Source of the DNA: Bactericera cockerelli
Lineage: Eukaryota; Arthropoda; Insecta; Hemiptera; Triozidae
NCBI GenBank assembly: GCA_024516035.1
Contig: CM044962.1
Coordinates: 1,340,864 to 1,404,863, forward strand
Direction of reading: 5' to 3'
DNA: 64,000 nt
The position numbers were made by a program, and so were the translations under genes. Shown one piece after another: positions 50,181 through 59,393 of this stretch. Positions within the stretch are counted from its first letter, which is position 1; the number at the start of each line of letters is the position of its first letter. The notes beneath the pieces are model-generated. The model saw only the letters and a program-made list of their open reading frames with translations. It was not told the origin of the DNA and ran no database searches.

Positions 50181-50869
50181 ATCTTTTTAAATTGAAGCAA
50201 TATTTTTTAAAATGAATTACAAAACTGAATAAAATAAAAAAAAAGTTTACTAACTCGACCCTAAGGACAAGTTTTGTACTTTCTTTTACCTATCAGCTTT
50301 AGAAAGTTTTTTTTTTTTTTTTACGTCCGTTTTTTGAAAATGAGCTGATAACATTTTTCTTGTTTCAGTGTGTAACTGATTATTTATTTTTAACCCAGTT
50401 TCTAGTTAAGTTCTGATATCGGGACTTAGTTTAACCCATTTTACTTTCTATTGCCTTTAAGGTTTAGAAAATATTGTTTGTTTTGATATAAGGACAAGCG
50501 CGAGGCGTTTTGAATTGAACTGATATATTCCTGATTCGATATATCGACTTTGTGTAAATATTTATTTCTATTTTGTTATCGAGATAGGTTTTTTTTCATG
50601 TAACTCTGATTGTGCTAACTTTATGGTATGCTTTTGGACATCGTATAACCGATAATTTCTTCCTATAAATGTGACTCTGCACTAGTCACCATTTCGTCCA
50701 TCAACCGAGGTCTGATCACAACCAAAGTCGTTGTCACTCATCACCTCTGCCCTGAAGACTTTGACCGGTGAGTTATGTAGTAGTAGTAGTATGTAGTATT
50801 GCATTATTTTACACTATTACACTTAGTATGCGGTAGTAGTATTACATCATTATTATTATTACTTCCGAT
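50181..50869. other. No gene; mini-palindrome relics
   Basis: 50276-50312 (ACTTTCTTTTACC / CTTTAGAAAG) and 50440-50480 (TTTACTTTCTATTGCC / GGTTTAGAAAATATTG) are palindromic relics like 37011. A TAG trinucleotide run lies at 50778-50793. No gene. Confidence 0.4.
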
Positions 50870-51005
50870 AATTTTCTAATATTAGAAATGGGAAGTATTG
50901 TTTTAGTTTTTGTAAAATAAATAAATAAAAAATTGCTCCGATAGCAATTTTTTCATGTTTCTGGACGTTCCATAACCTCCTCAGAAACTTTTGTTTTTTA
51001 TTATA
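50870..51005 (+). repeat. Family H copy
   Basis: CTTCCGATAATTTTCTAATA, TTAGAAATGGGAAGTATTGT, TTGCTCCGATAGCAATTTTT, TGTTTCTGGACGTTCCATAA. Confidence 0.6.
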
Positions 51006-51011
51006 TTTTTC

Positions 51012-51110
51012 AAGTCAGCCTCCGTGGCGTTACGGTTGTGACTACTGCTCGTAGTCCAGAGATCCTGAGTTCAATTTCCGGTTGGGTTAAATCCCAATAG
51101 AATCAATTGG
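51012..51110 (+). mobile_element. SINE D head
   Basis: AGTCAGCCTCCGTGGCGTTA, CTGCTCGTAGTCCAGAGATC, GAGTTCAATTTCCGGTTGG. It then leaves the D consensus. Confidence 0.7.
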
Positions 51111-51223
51111 TCACACTAGATTTAATAGAGCTCGGTTTGATAAATTGGTGTTTCTCTTGTGGAACTCGAACCAGTCCATAATGATAATCACATTTCCAGT
51201 TACCAATAAAAGCTCCCGATTGC

Positions 51224-51316
51224 CAGCCTCGATGGCGCGTTGAATGCACCGGTTCTCGCAGGATCACCGAAGTTAACCAACGTCCAGCGAGGTGAAGTAC
51301 CTTCCCCTAAAGACTG
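51224..51316 (+). mobile_element. 5S-rRNA-like SINE head, best 5S match
   Basis: CCTCGATGGCGCGTTGAATG, CACCGGTTCTCGCAGGATCA, CCGAAGTTAACCAACGTCCA, GCGAGGTGAAGTACC. The first half matches the middle of 5S rRNA closely. It ends TTCCCCTAAAGACTGTTATA, the family B end, so it is a chimera. It is not a 5S gene (truncated; not the 120-nt fold). Confidence 0.75.
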
Positions 51317-51433
51317 TTATATTATGCACAGGATTTAAAAAAAATCGTCAGATGTTTGAATGACAGAAAAGAGATAGGTACCTATCATTTAAAAAAGATC
51401 TGTCAACATTATAAAATTACAGATTACCGACAC

Positions 51434-51562
51434 CGACCTCTGTAGTTTGATCGATAAGGCAGCGGACTTGTAACCTGGAGATGGGTGGTTGAACTCCCGG
51501 TTTCAGCATAGTAAAGCAAGTTTGAGTACTTGTGATATCACGAAAGTGATTACTGCAAGTAT
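51434..51562 (+). mobile_element. SINE C, full length
   Basis: CCGACCTCTGTAGTTTGATC, AACCTGGAGATGGGTGGTTG, AACTCCCGGTTTCAGCATAG, AAGCAAGTTTGAGTACTTGT, ATCACGAAAGTGATTACTGC. Confidence 0.8.
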
Positions 51563-51785
51563 GATAACTAAAATTACGGATTACCCAAAGAGTCTTTTTT
51601 TTCTTCTTTTTTATTTCCTTCTTTAAAAAATAAAGCCTCTCTTTTTCTTTTCTTCTTTGGTGAAGAATAGTGTATTCAAAAGTTCTTAGTAAGCCCTGGT
51701 AGAAAAAGAGGGTTGTAGCGGGGAAGAGAAAATGTAGGAAGCTCTCAAGTTTCTTGAGACTCTTCGACCCCTGTGTTCAGTTATT

Positions 51786-52158
51786 TTGATGAGTGTTTCA
51801 TAACCTTTTCGATTTCGTAGCCATGAAACAGGAGGGCAAAATTAATAGACAAATCCTATAACTCAAGACATTGCAAAGCGTCAATTTTCCCTATTTTACA
51901 CAGTACGCAATCCTTGACTTAGCGCCACAGAGTTATTACAAAAACGTCTATTAATTCCGCCCTTATAAGCTTGTGGTCTGTGTTTTAGCTTGCCCATCCT
52001 GTAGTATGCCTCCCCTCTGGTGAGTGAGAAGTGACACAATACTCCCCATTTAGATGCTGGTTCAACACGAGCGCACCGAAAGATATCCCTTACAAACAAC
52101 TGTAACCAAAATTTTAATACAAATTTTGGTCGGCGCGGGGGTTTGAACCTGGAGCTAT
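51786..52158 (-). mobile_element. SINE F split by a small MITE
   Basis: Left 51786-51833 (ATTTTGATGAGTGTTTCATA, CGTAGCCATGAAACAGGA) and right 51963-52158 (GCTTGTGGTCTGTGTTTTAG, CCCATCCTGTAGTATGCCTC, GGCGCGGGGGTTTGAACCTG). MITE Q lies between. Confidence 0.75.
51834..51962. mobile_element. MITE Q, 129 bp
   Basis: Ends GGGCAAAATTAATAGAC and (inverse of right) GGGCGGAATTAATAGAC, 15 of 17 matching. A partial inverted copy of its inner part (GGATTGCGTACTGTGTAAGA) is at 58866-58942. No protein. Confidence 0.65.
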
Positions 52159-52164
52159 TCATGT

Positions 52165-52564
52165 GCTTTTTTTATAATTATTATTTTACTGAATTTTGTA
52201 TTTTTTTGTAACATAAAACCTATCACTTTTTATTGTAGCACACACTTTCACAATGAATTAAAAAGAAATAGAATTAGAACAAGGTGTGTTCGAAGAGGAA
52301 AGTTTTCAGAAAAATAATAAGTTGATGTTGTGAATAAGAAATGTTTCTACTGCTCTGACAGCTGGAAAAGACATTGTAGCATGCTTCATTATTCAGAACG
52401 CATCAGCGATCACATTACTGAAGGACGCGGCACAATGTAATACCTTCTTATTGTAAGAGCAGCAACTCGGGATTTTTCTGGAAAATCAGAAAAAAAGTAA
52501 AAAATAACCTGAAAAAACTTTGGGTAAAAAATAATATCTAGGTACCTACTGTGAAAGCAAAAAA
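52165..52564. other. No gene seen
   Basis: Unique intron sequence. Confidence 0.4.
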
Positions 52565-52780
52565 AGTAAAAAATACCAAAGTTCCAATTATGGATACAAT
52601 ACCTTCTCTTGATTAGTTTACCTTGTTTACACTTGACAATTTTGAGGTTTTATACTACTAAATCACTGTCTTTATCTCCAAAACCACTTAACCGATTTTA
52701 TTAAAATTTGTTTTATATGGTAGAATACCGTTTTTTTTACATTCTAAACTGTACAAAATATTCTGTATTGGCAAGTCGTT
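52565..52780 (+). repeat. Family L, up to the CaMKK acceptor
   Basis: TTCCAATTATGGATACAATA, CTGTCTTTATCTCCAAAACC, TTATATGGTAGAATACCG, TATTCTGTATTGGCAAGTCG. It ends fewer than 20 nt before the exon at 52797, so the branch point region is probably in it. Confidence 0.65.
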
Positions 52781-52796
52781 TACCTTAATGTTTCAG

Positions 52797-53091
52797 AGCG
52801 GCGCCAGATGACGCCAGCAGCGTCGCATCTTCGGGTCCCTCTCGGTCATCCTCGGTTGTGTTCGGTCTAGCTTCGTCCTCCGCCGATAGAGCGCTCCCCG
52901 ATGACAAAAAGCTCAACACCCCGGGACCTCACGAGCGGCCCATCTTCCCCAATGTGCCCTTCTCGCCCTACTGTTCCCCAAGGTCGGTCCGTCGGAGGGC
53001 GCCCCTCAAGGAGAGCCGTCGGGTGAGCGTTGACCGGTCAGGCAGCTATGTGCAGCTCAACCAGTACACGGTGATGCAGTCTATCGGACAG
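52797..53091 (+). CDS. CaMKK: CaMKK exon: regulatory segment and kinase start
   Basis: Internal exon, 1 nt + 98 codons, acceptor TACCTTAATGTTTCAG and donor GTAAGATAT at 53092; phase 0 at the 3' end. Calcium/calmodulin-dependent protein kinase kinase is a cytosolic Ser/Thr kinase that phosphorylates CaMKI, CaMKIV and AMPK after Ca2+/calmodulin binding. Residues about 47-63 (RPIFPNVPFSPYCSPRS) match the Pro/Ser-rich PYLPYSPVSSPQS-type segment before the kinase domain; then RRRAPLKESRRVSVDRS, and at about 84-98 VQLNQYTVMQSIGQ, the start of the catalytic domain and of the glycine loop (next exon should give GSYG). The first 45 residues are Ser/Asp-rich and variable. Codons are GC-rich unlike the flanks. 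Most of the kinase is outside the window. Confidence 0.88.
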
Positions 53092-53124
53092 GTAAGATAT
53101 TAGACCCCCAAAATGATGTACACA

Positions 53125-53330
53125 TGTCCCGGTAGCTCAGTGGTAAAGGCGGCACTCTGTGAAACCAGAGGCTCCACAGGTCGCGGGTTCGAAACCCAAC
53201 CGGGACATGAGAAGTTATCCTCCCATACGGGATTTTTACTACATAATAACATGTCTTGGGCTTACTGCTGGAATAATGGGACTTAATAGTCCTAATCGGG
53301 CAGTATAAATAAGGCGATATTATTATTATT
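53125..53330 (+). mobile_element. SINE A, full length, 34 bp after the exon
   Basis: TGTCCCGGTAGCTCAGTGGT, GGGTTCGAAACCCAACCGGG, TGTCTTGGGCTTACTGCTGG, GGGCAGTATAAATAAGGCGA, ATT tail. Confidence 0.88.
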
Positions 53331-53361
53331 ATTATACCCCCATTTTAGATCCCAACAAACT

Positions 53362-53478
53362 TCTCGCCCATCAGAGGGGAGACATACTACGGGATGGGCA
53401 GGCTATACAACACAGACCACAAGAGTCTACAGTAGCTCCTGTTTCATAACTATGAAATCAAAAAAGGCTGTGAAACAC
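53362..53478 (+). mobile_element. SINE F, 5'-truncated
   Basis: TTCTCGCCCATCAGAGGGGA, ACGGGATGGGCAGGCTATAC, TCTACAGTAGCTCCTGTTTC, AAAAGGCTGTGAAACAC. Confidence 0.8.
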
Positions 53479-53544
53479 GTACCTTTCACTCTTTGTTGGA
53501 ATTTTTGAAGGAGTAGGTCGATATTGAAAAAACACTCCTTTTAT

Positions 53545-53738
53545 TATAATTATTATTATATTACTTTTTATTAGGTAAAGACAAAGTACAATATTTACAG
53601 TACAATACAATGAAAATATAAAGAAAAAATATATAGATTTAACAAAGAAACAAGAACAAAAATAGAATAAAGCCAATGTCCTACCTAAAGGACGGAGTTA
53701 TTGCCTGTGGGAATCTCTTCCATCCAAACCTTTTCGTC
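53545..53738 (-). mobile_element. Family J copy
   Basis: ATTACTTTTTATTAGGTAAA, AATGTCCTACCTAAAGGACG, GTTATTGCCTGTGGGAATCT, CTTCCATCC. Inverted. Confidence 0.65.
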
Positions 53739-53959
53739 TGGGAGTCCTCCACTGGTTGTAGTTCCACACCTTCTTATCACCGGTCGCGTCTGATTCTAAT
53801 AGTAGAAATGGAAATGTTTGAATATTGAGACATCATACTGTCACCAACAGGTCTGTCCTGTTGAGCTGCAACGTAGAAGAATTTTATGTTTGATAATAAT
53901 GAGCCTTTGACACATACCTAGATGTCTGAACGTTTCCTCTCTCTTGGTTTCCATAACTT

Positions 53960-54540
53960 TTCTCACTATATCTTTCAGTTTCTCACAATATCTTTCAGTT
54001 TCTCACCATAATATCTTTCAGTTTCTCACCATAATGTCTATCAGTTTCTCACAATATCTTTTATCAAAAAATGTAATAGTCTCTCTTCCATACCAATCTT
54101 TCCCACTCTGACACTTCTCTGAAATTTTCTCACAAATTTCTCCCTAAAAAAACTCCACCACCCCTTTTCTAAAACTTCTCAGACATAAGGGATCTTGTCA
54201 AACAATTTTTCCCACTCTGACACTTCTCTGGAAATTTCTCACAAATTTGTCCTTAAAAAAACTCCACCGACCCCTTCTCTAAAACTTCTAAGTAGAAATT
54301 TCTCCCTGAAAAATATCAGTACCTCTTTTCTAAAACTTCTCAATGATAAGGAATTTTATCCAACACTTCTTTACAACTCTCTCATAAATTTCTCCTTAAA
54401 AAATCTCCCTACCTCTTTTCTATAACTTCTCAGAGATAAGGGACCTTCTCCAACACTTTTCTAGAACTCTCTCAAAAATTTCTCCCTATATCACTATCTC
54501 TTTTCTAAAACTTCTCAGAGATAAGGGATCTTCTTCATAA
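53960..54540. repeat. Two adjoining tandem arrays
   Basis: 53970-54068: TTTCTCACCATAATATCTTT and CAGTTTCTCAC-type units (about 24 bp). 54100-54540: four to five long units (about 90-110 bp) with CTTTTCTAAAACTTCTCAGA, GATAAGGGATCTTCT and TTCTCACAAATTTCTCCCTA. Degenerate. ORFs here are artefacts. Confidence 0.8.
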
Positions 54541-54733
54541 ATTTCCCTTTTCCCGATGCCAATTATATTTTTCTGTTCCCTTTCGTTTCACGCGCGGTTA
54601 GTTCCACAAAGTTTCGTATTTATTTTTCGTGTCTTTCTGTCTCTGCATTTGACATGTTTTTCTTTATCAATGTCTTCTTTTGTTGGAACGTCTTCTTCCA
54701 TCACTGGAACTGTTCTTCTGTAGTCCCTTTGTA

Positions 54734-55056
54734 CAGAGTGTCCCATTATCAACAAGACATTCAAATATCTTGAAAACTATAGAAACATGTCTTGAAAACT
54801 ATAGAAAAATGACGATAGAAAAATTTTGTGCGAATATCAATTTCATAGCTCTAGAGAGGTCACTTAATGATGACCTCTAGAATTTTCTTGGGTGACCCCT
54901 TAAAGGTTATTTCAAGGTCAACCGTGGAATTTTAAATGACGTTACCTATTTTTTATGACATTTTTGAAAGCTATGAAAATGATCTCGTACACAGATTTTT
55001 TCTATCGTCAGTTGTTCTCGAGATAATTTAATGTTTCGTTTATAATAGAACACCCG
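54734..55056. mobile_element. Small palindromic element, CAGAGTG end
   Basis: Left end TACAGAGTGTCCCATTATCA; right end in inverse GGGTGTTCTATTATAAACGA. Inverted arms carry ACGATAGAAAAATTTTGTGC against ACGATAGAAAAAATCTGTGT, and TTTCATAGCTCT against TTTCATAGCTTT; center CTAGAGAGGTCAC/GTGACC-like. A shorter, older relative of the three big palindromes. Confidence 0.65.
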
Positions 55057-55106
55057 TTTATAATAGAACATAGAATGTAATTATTTTGTAGGTGTATTTA
55101 TGTATA

Positions 55107-55215
55107 CCTCCGTAGCCGGATCGATAAGGCGGCGGACTCGTAACCTGGAGGTCAGTGGTTCGAGTCCCTTGTACAGCAGAAGTTTCTAAAGCGAGTTTGA
55201 GTAATTGTGATTAAT
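55107..55215 (+). mobile_element. SINE C copy
   Basis: ACCTCCGTAGCCGGATCGAT, AAGGCGGCGGACTCGTAACC, GGAGGTCAGTGGTTCGAGTC, GCGAGTTTGAGTAATTGTGA. Confidence 0.8.
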
Positions 55216-55486
55216 ATACTCGTTTTTAAAAAATATTATATTAGAATATCAATCACCTCGTGATTGAAATACATATGAGAAAAAATTATATCTCTTCACA
55301 AAATTACTGAGACATCCATGTCTCTCTTTTACTCTCCTTATCTCGTTATTCGATATTTTTCTTCATAACCAATTTCTTCTTCTAAAGTGAGTGATTTTCA
55401 GAAGCTGACGCCAAAAATAGTCCAAAAACCAAAAAAGTATTTATTTTTTTTGCTGAAAGAGTTTGTTTAAAAATGGTAAGTATGTG

Positions 55487-55552
55487 CCCCGGAATCGCTT
55501 TCGCATTACTTCAGGGCACTTTACTTTTACATCCATGCCATATCTTTTAAAG
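55487..55552 (-). mobile_element. SINE E fragment
   Basis: GTGCCCCGGAATCGCTTTCG, CATTACTTCAGGGCACTTTA, CATCCATGCCAT. Confidence 0.65.
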
Positions 55553-55669
55553 TTCAAAATATATACGTTTTATGGCGCTTTTCTGTAATTATACCAACGA
55601 AATCACTCGATTTATTAAATATTTCCCAAAAAAAACTTTGTCTAACTAGGTGCGTAAATGATGCTCTCT

Positions 55670-55672
55670 GTT

Positions 55673-55725
<53 letters not shown>

Positions 55726-55860
55726 CTCTCTCTGTCCCTTTCTCTCTCTCTGTTCCTCTCTCTCTCTCTCTTTGTCTCTGTTCCCCCCTCTCTCTCTTTC
55801 TCTCTGTTCCCCCTCTCTCTCTTTCTCTCTGTTCCCCTCTCTCTCTCTGTCTATATAAAC
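55670..55860. repeat. CT microsatellite with CTGTTCCCC interruptions
   Basis: (CT)n with regular CTCTGTTCCCC inserts; both strands are open but low complexity. Confidence 0.9.
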
Positions 55861-56029
55861 GCTGACGCTGTATGCACATTTAAATACAAGGTAAGAAAAT
55901 TCCCTTGTGAGATTGTGACGTTCAGCAATTTACCTCATGAAACAGCGAGAAACAGAGACCGGGGGACACGAACACAAATTCAATCAAAGAAAAGGTAACA
56001 ATCCAATCTTGAAATCCAATTTGTGGAGA

Positions 56030-56215
56030 AGAGAGAGAGAGAGAGTGAGAGATGAAATTCAATTAAATCAAAACATGAAACAGAGTGATGTCCTTAAGGA
56101 ATCGCAGGAAAGGGAGGGACAGTGAGGGAAGGAGGGAGGGAGAAGGAGGGACAGTGAGGGAAGGAGAAAGGGAGAGAGAGAGTAAAGGAAATAGGAGTGA
56201 GAAAGAGAAATTCCG
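56030..56215. repeat. GA/GGGA-rich polypurine tract
   Basis: GGGAGGGACAGTGAGGGAAG is repeated twice (about 56112 and 56144) within GA-rich sequence. Confidence 0.8.
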
Positions 56216-56340
56216 ATGAAAGGAAAATCGGAAATAATTTCCAGGAAAGGAAGATGTATAATTTGGTAGGAATGAGATCAGTGAGCTGGAAAACGAGAGA
56301 GAAGAGAGAAAGATAATATAAAGTGGTTAATTAATTTGAA

Positions 56341-56429
56341 TGGTCACCCAGCCAAGTTTTAACCGCACTGGACGTTGCTTAACTTCAGTGATGGAACATG
56401 AACTGGTGTATAACATTGTCCTAGACAAC
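56341..56429 (-). mobile_element. 5S-rRNA-like SINE head with C-box region
   Basis: The inverse has CACTGAAGTTAAGCAACGTC, CAGTGCGGTTAAAACTTGGC, TGGGTGACCA. The latter part matches the 5S GCGGTTAGTACTTGGATGGG region, which the other copies lost. 56430-56510 continues with a CATGGCCGGGCCCATACTCC body. Confidence 0.7.
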
Positions 56430-56762
56430 AGAGATAACGAGCTGCACCCGAGGCATGGCCGGGCCCATACTCCTTTTTCCCAACCTCACGCTACGTAATA
56501 ATAATATGGAATAAGTGATAATAAAATAAAAAAATTTTTTTTATTAAACAACAAACATAATTATCTATCAAAGTTGGTAGATAAAGTCCAGAGAGGGATT
56601 GGGAGGGAAAGTCCCAAGAATACTCGAAGCATTCCCTCTCTGGATCGCCAAGGACAGGGATTGGTAGAGGTAGGTCTTGGCTTTTGGTTCTCCACTTTTC
56701 TCTTTTAATTTTTTGCCCATTTCTTCGACAAGATCCTTCATTTCCTGGCAGAAAGGAATAAC

Positions 56763-56958
56763 ATTCTTTAGAGGAAGGTAAAAACCAAGCGAGGTTAATG
56801 CTCACAGCATTTTCCACCACCTAACCCTCAGAGTCTTACTATTACGTGGTCACAAACTCAAATTAATGAGAAAAATTCATACACTGGGTGGAATTCGAAG
56901 CAACAGATTCCTACGCTACCTGGATTACCAGAGTAGCGCGTTAACCACTTGACTAGTG
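56763..56958 (-). mobile_element. SINE B copy
   Basis: TTCTTTAGAGGAAGGTAAAA, CCACCACCTAACCCTCAGAG, GGTGGAATTCGAAGCAACAG, ACCACTTGACTAGTGCAC. Inverted. Confidence 0.8.
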
Positions 56959-57164
56959 CACAGTGTCCTGCACTGGATGAGGCATTGCCTTACATCAGGT
57001 CTGAATTTATTCAGCGCCAACAGAGACACCAAGACAATAGAGAAAGAGAAAATAACAAGAAAAAGGACAGAGATAGTGTCGTGTTTTCTACAAAGATCTT
57101 TGTAGCCTGGTAATACAGGTAATAATAATAACACTGTTTAGTTATTTAGTAGAAGGTAAAAATT

Positions 57165-57505
57165 GTAAAATTTGGTAACAGTTGTTTATAAAGGACACCT
57201 GCCGGTAACCGGTACCGTCAAAAAACTTTTGATGTTGTCATTTAAACGAAATTTGACGATAGAAAAGGAGATTTGGTAGTCAAGTGCACGGGTAGTCAAG
57301 TGTTAAAGAGCTGGCCTGGTAATACAGGTAGCGTAGGGATCCGTTGGTTCGAATCCCACCCAGTGCATGAATTTTCTCATTAATTTGAGTTTGCGACCAT
57401 ATAATAATAAGACTCTGAGGGTTAGGTGGTAGAAAATGCTTTAAGCATCAACCCCGCCTGGTGGTTACCTTCCACTAAAGACTCTAAAGAGCGTTATTAT
57501 TATTA
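57165..57505 (+). mobile_element. SINE F-like fragment fused to full SINE B
   Basis: 57165-57283: GGTAACAGTTGTTTATAAAG, ACACCTGCCGGTAACCGGTA, GAAATTTGACGATAGAAAAG. From 57284 it is B: GTGCACGGGTAGTCAAGTGT, GGTTCGAATCCCACCCAGTG, GGGTTAGGTGGTAGAAAATG, TTCCACTAAAGACTCTAAAG. Same fusion as 28011-28195. Confidence 0.75.
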
Positions 57506-57894
57506 TCCTTGCATGGGAAAAGATAAGGGACGCCAGCCAATATCCAGAATTTCTCAATGAACTTTTACAGCAAAAAGGTCAAAGCCACTGGTGGGGATTT
57601 AGGTACATACATAATATGTACATAGCTTTAGATACATACCAGGACAAAAGGCGCTCATAACAAGGAGGGAATATTCTTTCCTTTTTTTTCGAGAAAAGGT
57701 TTATCAGGGATTTTTAACGAATAAAAAAGGGAAATAAAGGGTGGCACAAAAAAAAATGTCTCATATCAAATAATAATAATAAACCACATGACGTGGTTTA
57801 TTATTATTAAGATTAAACCCACCCCGGTTGTTTGAGATATAAAATGATGGTGCTGGTGGTGAATTAGTAACCTACTGATCGCTGGTTCATGTAT
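57506..57894. other. No gene; one small palindrome
   Basis: 57767-57806 has AATAATAATAAACCACATGA and its inverse around CGTGG: a short perfect-looking palindrome. Otherwise unique. Confidence 0.45.
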
Positions 57895-58589
57895 AATCAG
57901 TATCAGTATAAACAGAAAAGTGTTGTATTAGATGTACATGAATATCAGAGCATATCTGGACATCTGACCTTTTTTCCAAATTTAATTTTTTTTTAATGGT
58001 AGTTTTGATTGGTTTTTTTAAAAGTAAATAGTAGTGCTGGGTCGTTGGATCAAGTCCCAATAATTAAAATATGGTGGTTTTTGAGTTTTATTTTAAATAC
58101 ATAGTATTTTATAGAAAACCTAAATAGACTTAAAAAAATCGCAAACATAGATTTGATCATAATAATTTGAGGTTTCTGAAACATCTTCATAAGCTGCAGA
58201 GAGGACGAACATAGCTTCGTGATGGTTGAAGTGAGCATAAGATTATTATCATTATTTTATTCAAATTCTCTTATTTTATCATTATATTATTATTACTACT
58301 TATTACATATGCACATATTTTGGCTACCCTCAGTATAAAGTAGGGAGAGAGAAAGCAGTCAAAGAAAAAGAGATAGCTTAAGAGCTTTGGAAGTTTCAAG
58401 AAATTAAATGAATTATTAAGCAATTTTTTCCTCTTAATTCAAGCCAAACAGAACGGAAACTTTTTTCATTAATTTGGACGGGGTTCGTTTTCAGAGAGTA
58501 ACTGTTCGTTTCACCAGCATAACTTTTCAGTCTTTTTTTTCGTCAAATTTTCGCTGAAAAATCTAAAGATCCCTCATAGTATAACTTTA
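57895..58589. other. Family O piece, then no gene
   Basis: 57895-57965 matches family O (AGTATAAACAGAAAAGTG, TATTAGATGTACATGAATAT). The rest is unique AT-rich sequence. Confidence 0.4.
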
Positions 58590-58785
58590 AGGGTTGAGTG
58601 GAAGAGAATGTCATAGACAATAACCCCGTCCGTTAGTTAGGACATAATTATATATGTATATATTTATTTATTTTTTCTTCATTTTTTTCACATTTTACTT
58701 CTTCTTATATTGTATATTAATTTGTAATTATCTATGTTGTATATATAAAATGTCCTTATTAATAATGTGTAAAATAATAATACTA
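58590..58785 (+). mobile_element. Family J copy
   Basis: AAGGGTTGAGTGGAAGAGAA, GTCATAGACAATAACCCCGT, CCGTTAGTTAGGACATAATT, then ATTTGTAATTATCTATG. Confidence 0.65.
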
Positions 58786-58829
58786 AGTTTATAGTCCATA
58801 TACCTATTCTAAGAAGGTTAAAGTTATAT

Positions 58830-58976
58830 GACTCGTATTGTGTTAATCACAACTATTCCAACTCACTTTACTGAATGTGTTTTTGTAATATCTCTGTGGT
58901 GCTAAGTCTCGGATTGCGTACTGTGTAAGATAGGGAAAACAGGACTAGCTCTGTAACCACTTGACTACCAGTGCAT
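58830..58976 (-). mobile_element. Scraps of SINE C, MITE Q and SINE B
   Basis: 58833-58865: GTATTGTGTTAATCACAACT (C tail). 58866-58942: TCTGTGGTGCTAAGTCTCGG, ATTGCGTACTGTGTAAGATA (inverse of Q interior). 58948-58976: AACCACTTGACTACCAGTGC (B head end). Confidence 0.55.
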
Positions 58977-59044
58977 CATGTGCATCAGTGAAGATATACT
59001 CGGAAATTATTGCATAAATTATTATTATTATTTTACAAATAATA

Positions 59045-59125
59045 TATTTCTGCCATTTGCAATCCAGAGGGCAAAGTACTCATACTTGAGCAATTTCCTC
59101 TCTGGATTACAAGTGACATTTTTTG
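59045..59125. repeat. Family P palindrome (inverse of 42549-42630)
   Basis: TTTCTGCCATTTGCAATCCA, GAGGGCAAAGTACTCATAC, TTTCCTCTCTGGATTACAAG, TGACATTTTTTGGAA. Imperfect inverted ends. Confidence 0.6.
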
Positions 59126-59393
59126 GAATAAATAAAATGGAATACTCGGAAGTAATGTTCCAGGATCCTGAAAGTTCATCCAGGGAATTCTTACCTCACC
59201 TCTCCCCACAGCTGAGAACTTCTTTTTTGTCAAAGCTGCTTTGACAAAATTTGTCAAAGCTACTTCTCGTAATTTGCAAAAATGGATAACAAAACTCCTA
59301 GCTTAGTTATATCAGGATTACGAAAAGATTGAAGAGTGGAGAACATCAAGGGGTACGATATCAAAGGAAGAAGTAAAATTACAAGTATATTTA

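Noticed and set aside
51224..51300. 5S rRNA gene
   Set aside because: Only the central part of 5S is present, with substitutions, and it runs into SINE sequence.
59033..59257. Overlapping ORFs on both strands at 58978-59257
   Set aside because: They run over family P and unique AT-rich DNA; no motif.
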